Below, one piece after another: positions 35,671-45,820 of a DNA stretch of 64,000 nt (positions are counted from its first letter, which is position 1; every line of letters begins with the position of its first letter). The stretch is taken from assembly GCF_001540865.1 (NCBI RefSeq), contig NC_033628.1:13284735-13348734 (forward strand). Direction: 5' to 3'. Under the pieces are notes generated by a model. That model saw only the letters and a list, made by a program, of their open reading frames with translations. It searched no databases and was not told the origin of the DNA. The stretch is from Ananas comosus (taxonomy: Eukaryota; Streptophyta; Magnoliopsida; Poales; Bromeliaceae). Position numbers and translations under genes: made by a program.

Positions 35671-36160
35671 TTATAGAGCACTTCTCGGTAAATATTAAAT
35701 ACATCTATCAGCAAACCATAATTAAACATTTTTTTTGTTTTAAATTAGTATGGTAGAACACTAATTAAGCATGGCTCTTAATGCGGTAAGTAAACTCGCA
35801 CTACGCTACTTAATCCCCATGAGAACGTTTAATTTGGGACATTTGCCTTCATACGTTATTATGTAAAGAAGTAATCTTATCCGATCATTAAATTCCTAAG
35901 GATCAAAATAAACACTTTAATTAGTATTACTTGGGTCAGCCGGTTTGTCATAATGAAAAATTAATTTCTTTCTATTCTCACCGTAAAAATGTATGGAGAT
36001 CCCTAATTATGAATTTTGAAATCATTCCTAACCTTACATTATTTTTCAGATACTCTCTTAACTTTATATATTTTAGAGTTAAGTAATATTAATTATTTTT
36101 ATATTTTCTGTGAATACTCTCTAAACAAGTGGTTTGTTTTGCAGAGAATCCACATGTTTA

Positions 36161-36272
36161 TTTTTTTTTTTTTGAGAAAAGGATAGCACGCTACCCTTCA
36201 TTCATTGGAAAGATGAATTAAGCTACATGTATGGGTAACGAGGCCCCAGGAGCAAAAGAAAACTATACTAGC

Positions 36273-36324
<52 letters not shown>

Positions 36325-37640
36325 AAAGTAGTAGAAAGTCCCACTCCTTCACTAAAAGCCTGAGTCTGTGTACCGCTAACTCGGGGTTAGGACTAATATT
36401 TCGGAAGACTGAGTCGTTTCTAGCCTTCCATATAATCCACCAGCAGCCTATAAGGGCAGGAAGGCAGTTTCGCTTTTTTATGTGGTCTCTTCTAACCATC
36501 CACCTATCCCATACGAAATTCACGTCGTCCCCCAGATCATGGGCCTGAGTATCGTCCTCCCCTGACACTATGATAAACTTAACGAATACGCACTGGGTGA
36601 ACAGGTGGTCCATTGTTTCATCGCACGACCCGCATAGTACACAGGTAGGATCGTCCGACCAGCCTCTCTTCGTAAGCCTATCACGTGTAAGTAACCTTTT
36701 TTTGAGAACCAGCCAGCAAAACACTTTTACCTTCAAGGGGATTTTGAGACTCTAGATATTGGCGGCACGAACGTTTCTCGTCCCTCCATCCGTCAACGCC
36801 GCATAGGTCGATTTAACTGAAAAGTGTCTGTCTGAACTCCAGCACCACTGGATCATATCCCCACCTTGTTCAACGGAGAAGCTGGAGATCCTTTCTTCGA
36901 GCTCCGAGAAGCCCGGTATCAGACCTTGCATTTGGCCGACGTTGCCCCCCATGATCTTGGCCCAGTTCCAAGTACTCGCCGTACAGCACTCGCTAACTCT
37001 GACACATTTCCCTCCGGCGTTAAGATAAGCCTCCGGATATCATAGTTTTAACGTTTTCTCCCCACACCACCGGTCTAACCAGAAATCGATTGTACTCTCG
37101 TTTTCCAGTTTAAAAATCGCTCCCCAACAGAAGATGGCCTTGAGATCAAGGACACCCTTCTACCAATTAGAGAAAGGTGTGAAGGATCTGCCTTCCCTCA
37201 GAGGTGTTCTTCTACGATAGTACAATTCACGGATTAGCTTATTCCATTGAAGCTCTGGTGCTGCATGGAATTTCCACCACCATTTGATCATCAGAGCATG
37301 GTTCATGATTGCGACATCCAAGATACCTAGGCCGCCTTTCTTCTTAGTCTTGCATACGTTTTTCCAAGCCACCAAACATCCTTTGCCGGGTTCATTTCGT
37401 CCGCCATTCCAAAAAAAGTCCCTTCTTAGTGCTTCGATACGCTTAATCACCCACACAGGAGCCTTGAAAACTGACAGGAAGCACATGGGTAAATTGGTTA
37501 GTACCGCATTAACCAAAATAAGTCTGCCTCCCCTAGATAGAAGTTTAGCTTGCCAACCCCCTATCTTATGCTGTAACTTTAGAATGACCTCTCTCCAGTT
37601 CTCCTTGGATGGTGGTCTGGGAGAGAGAGGTAGTCCCAAT
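36161..37640 (-). mobile_element. 5'-truncated L1-type LINE with RT C-terminus
   Basis: Minus-strand frames in order: 37639-37160 (LQHKIGGWQAKLLSRGGRL, VNAVLTNLPMCFLSVF, RRDFFWNG, LVAWKNVCKTKKKGGLGI), the thumb and connection region of plant LINE reverse transcriptases; 36952-36752 (FSVKSTYAAL); and 36736-36323 (KVFCWLVLKKRLLTRDRL, CVLCGSCDETMDHLFTQC, WWIIWKARNDSVFRN), the zf-RVT domain. The frames are interrupted and the catalytic YADD region and endonuclease are missing, so it is dead. The 3' end at about 36161-36210 has a poly-A (T run on plus) and a GGATAGCACGCTACC motif. A second A run at 36274-36322 lies inside. Confidence 0.9.
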
Positions 37641-38196
37641 TACTTCTTTTTTTAAAGAAAAAAAGAGAAATCCATAATTTATTTTACCCAGATCGACCAG
37701 CTTTTTGGTCATCAAAACATTATTTTATCAATTACCAAGAGCGAAGAGAGCATCATTAATTGTATAGAATGTCCTCAGCGTTGTAATCACATCGTAAAGG
37801 TTATCAGGCAACAAAAGGACACCTTTTACCCACAACCCAATGCAATGTTTAGTTTATTAATAGCAATCTAACCATAAAAGAATGTATTTATATTTTACGT
37901 GTGTGTGTACGTGTGTGTGTGTGTGATCGACCAGCTTTTTAGTCCTTGATGATTAATTAAACAGAAGCAAAAGAGGAAGCCCTCTACTCCACATCTCCGA
38001 AGAAGACGAATTGCTCAAAGGCATCTGAATTCTATTCCCCGTAAGAACTTGATCGATCTCTGCATCTTCGTGGATGTTCCCGAGGTGCGTTTGAGCGCCA
38101 CGTAGAACATGTGTGTTGTGTCATGTGTGTGTGACTGTGTGGCATGCGTTAGCGAGAGAGAGAGAGAGAGAGAGAGGATGGTGACGAGGGTAGGAC

Positions 38197-38234
<38 letters not shown>

Positions 38235-38989
38235 TTTTCCGAAAGTGGTGATGAAGGGTTGAAAGCCGTATAAGGAGGGGCCCTTGAGATGAAGAGAGGG
38301 AAAGGGTTTTGGACCATGCATGGTCCAACCGTGTCAGGGAATCCATGTGACACCATCTCGAGAACCACGTTAGCATGGACTATTATTCCATGCACCCCGC
38401 TCATACACCTAGCGAACATGCCGCTGCGTGCCAACCGTGCGTAGAAAATTTTTGTACATATTTAAATTTCATCGCACGATAGATCCATCGGGCGCAAGGT
38501 ATATACCCGCATGCACCCAGCTTTTTACTATAGTTAAACTTTTTACCTAAGATATATGTAAATAAAATTTGAGAACAGGAGCATCAACCAGTGTGCTAGC
38601 ACATCAGCGGACAATGAAGACTATTTGGGGTACTGGTGCATGCCACAAAGAGGAGTACGTACGATCATCTTTGCCTCTAACTGTGATGGAAAAAAAGAAA
38701 AAAAGAAAAAAAAAAAAGCACAGGGTCATGTGCCCTGTGGCGTTTTGCTTGGAGGGACATTGGTAGCTTTTGCAGCCAAAGGAAATTAATGGGCTTTGGT
38801 GTCACTTATGTGGTGTTTATATAATTAAATCACATATGGTTAAGATATAGAGCTGCAACGTAGATAAGGGGGGCAGGGTTGCAGCTCACTATTCCAAATT
38901 TGTGAAACAAAATAATTAATGATTTTTGGTCTCTTTTGCGTGTTCTTTTCCTCAGCTATTTACATATTTGGGCCCCACAGTACAGCAGC

Positions 38990-39031
<42 letters not shown>

Positions 39032-39515
39032 AAGGGTGGAGATCATGGAAGAGGAAGATAGAGTGGTGTGAGGTTGAAGGGTGATGACAAACCACGGCCT
39101 GCGTGTTAGTTGCATCTGGTGCGTAGGTTATTCTGAGTTACAGGCCAGTAACATTAAGTAGCATATGAGGCTATATAGTTAGATTTATGATACATATTAC
39201 ATAGTTGTGATTTGAGGTTAATTATTCTGAGATACATATATACATGAGACTGGTAACATTAAGTAACGCCTGATCCATCGTTCCTAGCGCAGGTGTTACG
39301 GTCCCAACGCACGTGATAAAGAGCTTGATAAATCATAATCGAGAATCTAAATTCGAAGTCCTTGTTGTTTTATATTTATACCGAGTTTATTTTTTTTAGA
39401 AAATAAATAAAATGAATAATATGCTATCTTTATCTCTCAATAAATAAATAACATGTGAGGTACGTTAGGTTTACAACACATGATAGTTACAATTCTTTCT
39501 CTTTTGTTTTGAGAA
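37641..39515. other. Intergenic region
   Basis: GA microsatellites at 38152-38175 and 38200-38229, CT at 38993-39029, and a GT run near 37905-37925. No coding region is recognised; the frames through the GA repeats are repeat translations. Confidence 0.5.
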
Positions 39516-39518
39516 AAT

Positions 39519-39670
39519 GTTTTTTTTTTGAGAGAGAGATAGGTAGCATGCTACCCGTTTTGTTTTATTTCATTTAGAAATAAACTTAGTTAGAAATGTG
39601 AATCAATTAGGATTCGAACTTGGGTCTCGAATATCAATCACCAAGCCCTTTTGTCACTTGCGCTGGGGAA
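39519..39670 (-). mobile_element. tRNA-derived SINE, copy 1
   Basis: The minus strand shows a tRNA-like head with box A-like AGCGCAAGTGACAAAAGGGC and box B-like AAGTTCGAATCC, a body with AACTAAGTTTATTTCTAAAT, then the palindrome GGTAGCATGCTACC near the end and a poly-A tail. It belongs to the same family as the copies at 39879, 40081, 44085, 45425 and 62664. Pol III promoter function is inferred from the boxes. Confidence 0.8.
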
Positions 39671-39878
39671 TTAATGTTAGTTACAATTTAATAATTAAAT
39701 TTGCATCACATATATATATATGGTAGCACTTAACATATGATGATAGTTAAAATAGTTTAGAGTCCCACATTGGATCGAAAATATAAATATAAATATAAAT
39801 ATATTCTGTATAAAATAATTAGTTAGATGGTGGGCATCATACACTTTCGGCCTTTTTTACAATATCTTATATAAAACT

Positions 39879-40031
39879 TTTTTTTTTTTTTCAGAGATAG
39901 GTAGCACGTTACCAGCTTTGTTTATTTCATTTAGAAATAAACTTAGCTTGAAATGTGAATCAACTAGTATTCGAACTGGGTCTCAGGTACCAACCACCAA
40001 ACCCTTTACCACTTGCTCTAGGGACGGTCGG
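39879..40031 (-). mobile_element. tRNA-derived SINE, copy 2
   Basis: Near full length. On minus it starts CCGACCGTCCCTAGAGCAAG and has the box B-like GTTCGAATAC and the tail hairpin GGTAACGTGCTACC before the poly-A. It lies head-to-tail with copy 1, about 210 bp away. Confidence 0.8.
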
Positions 40032-40080
40032 AATTTTTGCTCTACAAGACGGCGCACATCTTCTTATCAGCTAAATTTTC

Positions 40081-40168
40081 TTTTTTTGAGAGAGAGAAAG
40101 AAAAAGAAAGATAGGATGCATGTTATTTATTTATTTTTTAAATAAATTTAGCTAAAAATACGAAGGAA
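40081..40168 (-). mobile_element. SINE 3' fragment, copy 3
   Basis: Only the tail half is present: poly-A, GATAGGATGCATG (hairpin decayed), then TAAATTTAGCTAAAAATACGA. Same family and orientation as copies 1 and 2. Confidence 0.6.
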
Positions 40169-40169
40169 C

Positions 40170-41300
40170 TACATTTTAGTGAACATATATGTATGTTATG
40201 CGGAGAGGAGTGCAACGCAGAACGAAACACGGCACATGGCAGGTCGTGGCTCGATCAATTCATGCGAATCGTTTTAGCCCACTCGATCTAACATGACATG
40301 AGAAAGGGAGAAAGAACAATGTGCCCCGGACAAGAGAGAGACAGGGAGTGTCTCTCCGATGCGCTGGAATGGTACCTTTGATTATTTGTTATTAGAATAT
40401 ATAGTACTCCCTAAGTCTCTATGCCTATTTCCCCCTCCAGTTTTTTATTTTTATTTTGAGATAATTATCTATATATTTCTGAAAATATTTTAAATATTTT
40501 ATTTCATTTTTTTGTTTGAAATATACCCCCATATATTTTCGTTATTCAAAAATATCGGATCCAATAAGTTATCTAGGGTTAAGCCCGAGTTTAATTTTTA
40601 CCATAATTAAACATAATTAAAATATCTATTTTGCCTCAAAGTTAAGGACAAATGAAAAAAATTAATAGCAGTAGAAGGGTAGAGAAAATATTTCTTTTGT
40701 CCCCAACTTAACAACAAATAAGAAAACTGGGTGACGGTAAAATGGTATATTTGAAAAAGCAAAATGATAACCTTACAGAGATAACGGCTGTTCCAAATAG
40801 TTCATTAACAGAATTTGACTTTGAAAGACATTGGAACCTTAAATGGTCTTTTTAATATTAGCTTTTTATGAAAATAAATAAAAAGTCAGAAAATTTTTCA
40901 TTGCTTTTTTTTTTCTTTTTTTATTGACAAAAAAAAATCTAAAGTTTTTTATCTAAGGTTTTTTTTAAAAAAATTATAATTTTAATAAAAAAAAGTAGGA
41001 GAATTTAAGTATAATGCTTTTTTGGGGATAGCAAAACTCAACCTAGTACTCTGAATTATTGAGTTTTCAGTGGTAAGACACAGGATGGAGTTTGAAGGGG
41101 ATAGAGGCAGTGGGATGCAATCGAGCTCTCAAATTTTGAAAACTTGAAAAGGGTAAAAAAACAAAAAAACACGACTTGAATACTAGTTCATTAGCAATCT
41201 AGCCTACAATAAAACTATTTAAAGCTAAAATAGTGTTCTGTAAAGTAAAAGGCGAAGAAGATATTTTACTATGTTGTGTTTACGCTCAAAATATATATAT
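40170..41300. other. Intergenic region
   Basis: AT-rich with A and T runs. No gene is recognised. Confidence 0.5.
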
Positions 41301-41305
41301 TTATA

Positions 41306-42001
41306 GGGTTAACTGCATACACATCTTTATAAATATGATGAATTATAAATATATTGCTGCAAAGTTCAACTTTTATAAGCTATTTCTATAAAAGTCCTAA
41401 TGTATTCAGATATGTCTCTGTCGTTAGGGTCCGTTAGAGAAATTTCTTTAACCACAGTTAAAATACTTAACCATAGTTAATTAAAAATGTGAACTAATAA
41501 TTTTTTCTTTTTTTTTCTTCCTTTTCCTCTTCCTCTTCCTTTCCTGCTTCTTCTTCCTCTTCTTCTCCGTATTCTCCTTTTCCTCCTCATTTTCTCCTCC
41601 TTCTTCTTCTTCTTTTTCTTCGTCTTCATTGTCGTCGATGATCCGATCATCGTTGCCGTCGTGGTGCCCGCGTGGGCCGTCATCACGGGCGCCTCCGACA
41701 GCATCAGCCGCGCCTTCGCCTTCCGCCTCTTCCTCGTCCTCGTTGGCCGCAATCCTGACAAGCTCCGCAAGATCGCCGCCGTCGTCGCCGTCCGCTCCCG
41801 CAGCCTGAAGAGGAAGAGGAAGAGGGCAAGGGCAAAATTATAATTTCACAGCTTTATTATTAAAAAATTAACAACGGATCATAACCAGAGAATATATCTG
41901 AATATATTAAAACTTTTATAGAAATAACTTATAAAAATTAAATTTTATAAAAATATATTTATAATTCACTATATTTGTAGAAACGTATATGCAATTAACT
42001 C
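41306..42001. mobile_element. Pack-MULE-like element with captured gene fragment
   Basis: A 696-bp element with terminal inverted repeats of about 120 bp: the left begins GGGTTAACTGCATA and the right ends TATGCAATTAACTC. Both share ATAAATATATT and CTATTTCTATAAAAG blocks. Direct 9-bp flanks ATATTTATA (41297-41305 and 42002-42010) indicate Mutator-type transposition. The GC-rich centre is unlike the AT-rich ends and carries a fragment of a 3-ketoacyl-CoA reductase-like gene (41640-41800). No transposase is present, so it would be mobilised in trans. Confidence 0.82.
41640..41843 (+). pseudogene. Captured 3-ketoacyl-CoA reductase (KCR)-like fragment
   Basis: The plus frame reads VPAWAVITGASDSISRAFAF then RLFLVLVGRNPDKLR. 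This matches the NAD(P)H-binding start of plant very-long-chain 3-oxoacyl-CoA reductases (WAVVTG...GIGRAFAF...LVLVGRNPDKL). The glycine-rich loop is damaged (SIS for GIG) and residues between RL and LVLVG are missing. Only about 45 codons of homology remain, then low-complexity RKRKR text. It lies wholly inside the Pack-MULE-like element. Confidence 0.75.
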
Positions 42002-42010
42002 ATATTTATA

Positions 42011-43426
42011 TATAGCAAAAAAAAGCATTCAGCCCGCAATGGCGAATGTGAAGAGCCTATGGACTCTGTAGATATGTTTAATTTGATGTTTGAATATTTT
42101 ATTCGACCCACTTTCTATAATAATTAATTGAAAAAATATAGGCATGTATTTACGACAGCATAATAATGGATACACTGCTCGTACAAAGGGCGGAGGGAAT
42201 GCGCGGTTTCACGAGACGCTGAAGAATTGTAGTAGTACCTACTGCCTCGTCCTTTTCCCCACACCAACAAGATGTACTCTCGATACACTCCCTCCACACT
42301 CTCTCAACTTCTTAAATCAGCTCACTCCCATCATACCTATTCGACCGACTATCACAATTTTTGAGTCGACTATGGTGATAAAATAAAAAAGGAGCTAACA
42401 AATTACGTTACCACAAAAGAGAATTCTAAAGTATCGTCAAGTTAAAATCTGTTCACACGTCGAAAGTCATTGTTACGAACAATAGTCATTTGGTCAGTTT
42501 GGACAGGAGCTGAGAATATTTGATCCTGATAGTGATATCCTGGAGAGATTGCTAAGTCTGGATATTATTTTACAAGTGCTCGTAAGTTAAGAATACTGCA
42601 TCCCTCGGTAGTACAATTACCAAGTATACCGTGCTCCAAACAATGCGAATTATTATATGCTGTAACATGCATCATATAATAACTCCAGATGTTGTAATGA
42701 TCGGTCGTACGTTTAGGATCAGCGCGTTCATCGATGGCCATCTGAGCGAGGTTGTGACACGTGAAACGCTATATTCGGCTTNNNNNNNNNNNNNNNNNNN
42801 NNNNNNNNNNNNNNNNNNNNNNNNNNNNNNNNNNNNNNNNNNNNNNNNNNNNNNNNNNNNNNNNNNNNNNNNNNNNNNNNNTAAAATATTGTCAGTGGAT
42901 TAAAAACATTTGCAATGGAATACGAAATAAGAACAGGTTTGTTCCATGAATTGGCTCTGCAAAAGTACATACGAGGCCAATGGCGTACCAAAAGCCCAAT
43001 ACATGGATCAAATAAAAATTAAACAACATAATTGGCTCCAGGTTTGCAGCAATTTAACAGAACCCAAGTTCGCAGCTCCATAACCAGATTAAACCTCTAC
43101 AATATAAAGCCAATGTAACCCTTTTCATTTTTTTTTTATTTTCTGAAACCGGATCTAAAGGCATTGTACATAACACTACGTTCAGGGAAGCTAAGATCAG
43201 CGGTACCCAGCTAACAAAATTGGAATTTAAACCGCAAAATCGACTCCAATTGATCGGATTCACACATTCCAACAACAAAAGAGGCATTTTGAAACCAAAC
43301 ACCGAAAAAAAAAAGAAGCTGAAAAATGATAATTAAACGATACCCAGAAGCACATATTTGCTAAAATACGCAAAAAAAACATGTAAAGATCTCAACTTTC
43401 ACACAAATATGTGGAAATTTATGCAC
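42011..43426. other. Intergenic DNA around an assembly gap
   Basis: This includes the run of Ns at 42782-42881, a scaffolding gap of nominal length 100. Flanking text shows no recognisable gene. It may contain the remainder of the gene whose first exon is suspected at 43433-43452. Confidence 0.5.
42782..42881. other. Assembly gap (100 N)
   Basis: Exactly 100 undetermined bases, a conventional placeholder for a gap of unknown size. Confidence 0.99.
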
Positions 43427-43432
43427 GCTTAC

Positions 43433-43452
43433 TTGGATTTGGGTGCGAGCAT
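43433..43452 (-). CDS. Possible first coding exon of an unidentified gene
   Basis: The minus strand has a CT/GAA-rich leader, then ATG CTC GCA CCC AAA TCC AA followed by GTAAGC. It encodes MLAPKS plus the AA of a Lys codon. The organisation resembles exon 1 of the WEB-family gene at 51727-51755 (MLPSKSK, also split AA|GT). No following exon is found before the gap at 42782-42881. The call is tentative. Confidence 0.35.
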
Positions 43453-44084
43453 TTTGCTCCTTCACTGAGGAAGAGTAGTGAGAGGTTTCGGAGAGTTGGA
43501 TAGTAGGAGAAGAACAAAGAAGAAGAAGAAGAAGAAGATAATGATGAGGGGAAAAGGGAAGGAGTTTTTTTTTTTAATTATAATTATTGTTTTTTATTTT
43601 TATTTTGAGCCAATTATTTGTCTTAGTGTCAAAAGAAGTTAGTAGTTGGCACGAAGAGTAAAAGTGTAGCCCAACGCATCTCCCCCTACTCGTGTGTATA
43701 ATAGTTAATTAATTAATTAAGTAATTAATTAGGTGAGTAGTCACTAAATAAACAAGTACATGATGAATAATTAAGTTTATACATTATATTTTGGGAATAG
43801 AAGAGAAAGACTTTTTGGGATGTGGCTTTGTTATGGTATTGCTCAACATTAATGTCCGTGGCTTTCTTAATTTATTAAGAGTGAATTAGTGTTACTCTAT
43901 ATAGAAGGGGACGATTTTCTTTTTTTTTTTTTTTTTTTAGGAAGTTAGTTTTTGTTCTTTGAAAAAACCTTTACATGTTCAACTCATGCCTCTATCTACC
44001 ATGCGTTTATACTTAACAAGACAATGTGAATAACATATAACTAATTCATGATCAAATACTTAGATGATGTCTTCTTCTTTTTTC

Positions 44085-44235
44085 TTTTTTTTTTTTTTTT
44101 TTGAGAGATAGGTAGAATACTATCCGCTTCGTTTAGAAATAAACTTAGCTAGAAAATATGAATCAATTAGGATTCGAACTTGGGTCTCGGATACCGACCA
44201 CCACACCCTTCGCCACTTGCTCTAGGGACGGTCGG
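44085..44235 (-). mobile_element. tRNA-derived SINE, copy 4
   Basis: Near full length. On minus it reads CCGACCGTCCCTAGAGCAAG, box B AAGTTCGAATCC, then the body and tail with GGATAGTATTCTACC and poly-A. The hairpin is partly decayed. Confidence 0.8.
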
Positions 44236-44639
44236 TACTACTTAGATGATGTCAAATGTAATGCTCCATATTGAATACGTACTTTACGTAGTTTATCTCT
44301 TGCTCACAAGCTTAACAGCTTACTCATATGATACAAAATTTACGTCAATAATATAATATGTACGTGTGTCGGATTTACTGTCTTTGTATAATCTTGGTCC
44401 AAAACTTGTAAGTTTCGGCTTCCAATTTGCCAAAAATTTCTTGAAACCCACGAAATGCCAAAAAGAAGTGGTTATAATCAGACACCTCAACTTATATATA
44501 TTGTCTATCAATATAAGGAAGAGAACAAAAAACTCAAGCAAAGAAATCATTGCATGGAGAGCCCAAATAATGATGTTTGCATGACACCTACTAAAATGAC
44601 TTCATTCTAGTTCATCCAAGTCATTAAAAAAGTAAAGTT

Positions 44640-45007
44640 AAAAAATTTAAAAAACTTCAAATACTATTCTTGTAATTTTACTCATTCTCACTTTGATACT
44701 ATATGGTTTAAAGCGTATCGATTTAATACCCCACGGTTTCATTTTTTCTCTTTTTATTATCCCTTCCACCACTAATTTTTTTCGTTAAATCAATGATAAA
44801 GTTAAAACTTAAAGGTACTAAAATGAATATTCGATAAATTTAGGTAAGATATTTGAAGTTTTTTGTATGTCATTTAACGAAATATTAATGGAGGAGCCGA
44901 CGAAAAAAGAAAAATAAAACTACAGAATACTAAATTGATACACTTTAAACCATAGGATACCAAAATGAGAAAGTACAAAACCACGGGAGTGGTATTTGAA
45001 GTTTGCC
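44640..45007. mobile_element. Diverged MULE-type MITE
   Basis: Left AACTTCAAATAC...CTTTGATACTATATGGTTTAAA and right TTTAAACCATAGGATACCAAAA...GTATTTGAAGTTT form inverted ends like those of the element at 14434-14790 (ACTTCAAA and TGGTTTAAA motifs). It is more degraded, and I see no clear target duplication. Confidence 0.6.
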
Positions 45008-45424
45008 CTAAAAAATTCTAATGCATATTTAAAAGTGCGACGAGAACTTTTGAAACAAAAGAAAAAAGAAAAATCCAAATCTGATGAGAAGACGAGTTGT
45101 AGTCATTATTGTATTAGTGGAATAATGATTTCGACTCTTCCATTCTTTCTGTTTCTCTTGCGTAGATTTTGTTCTTAACAATTACTAAAGCAGATAAATT
45201 CATAATATGCTTTTCTTAAACAACACTTTATAAAAGCTTGGGGTTCTGTTAATGATAACGTACGTAGATTAAAATAATAACAAAATAAGCCTTATATCTC
45301 ACTTTTGATTAGTGCATGCACTTTCCCTCTCACATGGTGGACCAGGTCCACGCAATGATAATTTCTCCTCTTCTATCACAAGGAGATCGAACAAGAAGGA
45401 GCAGCATGTACCGACTGTTCCTGA

Positions 45425-45553
45425 CGCAAATGGTAAAAAATTTGATGGTTGACATCCGGGATTCTAAGTTTAAATTTTAGTTGATTCATATTTCTAACTA
45501 AGTTTATTTCTAAATAAAATAAACGTAACAGATAGCATGCTACTTATCTCTCA
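45425..45553 (+). mobile_element. tRNA-derived SINE, copy 5
   Basis: Plus-strand copy with a degraded head (GACGCAAATGG), body AACTAAGTTTATTTCTAAAT, tail GATAGCATGCTACTTATCTC and an A-rich end. It abuts the duplication at 45554-45820. Confidence 0.7.
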
Positions 45554-45820
45554 GAAAAAAAAAAAAAGAAAAAAAGAAAAAAAAGAGCAGCATGTGCTGT
45601 TCCACGAAGTACACGGACGGAGAGTAGTTGGTCAACATTACAACTAATGCATGCGTAGATCATCATCACCCCATGTGGTGTATNAAAAAAAAAAAAAGAA
45701 AAAAAGAAAAAAAAGAGCAGCATGTGCTGTTCCACGAAGTACACGGACGGAGAGTAGTTGGTCAACATTACAACTAATGCATGCGCAGATCATCATCACC
45801 CCATGTGGTGTATAGTTGGA
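45554..45820. repeat. Direct duplication across a lone N
   Basis: The approximately 130-bp text from the A-rich run through GAGCAGCATGTGCTG to CCATGTGGTGTAT occurs at 45554-45683 and again right after the N at 45684. I see one substitution (GCGTAG against GCGCAG). This is what an unmerged overlap between two contig ends looks like. Confidence 0.88.

Noticed and set aside
39519..40031. tRNA genes at the GTTCGAATCC-like motifs
   Set aside because: No cloverleaf can be formed; these are SINE heads followed by a body and poly-A.
42130..42781. Suspected fourth mirror block left of the N gap (slight CG excess)
   Set aside because: The counts are close and the forward text reads naturally, including a coding-like FDPDSDILERLL stretch, while reversal reveals no exon.
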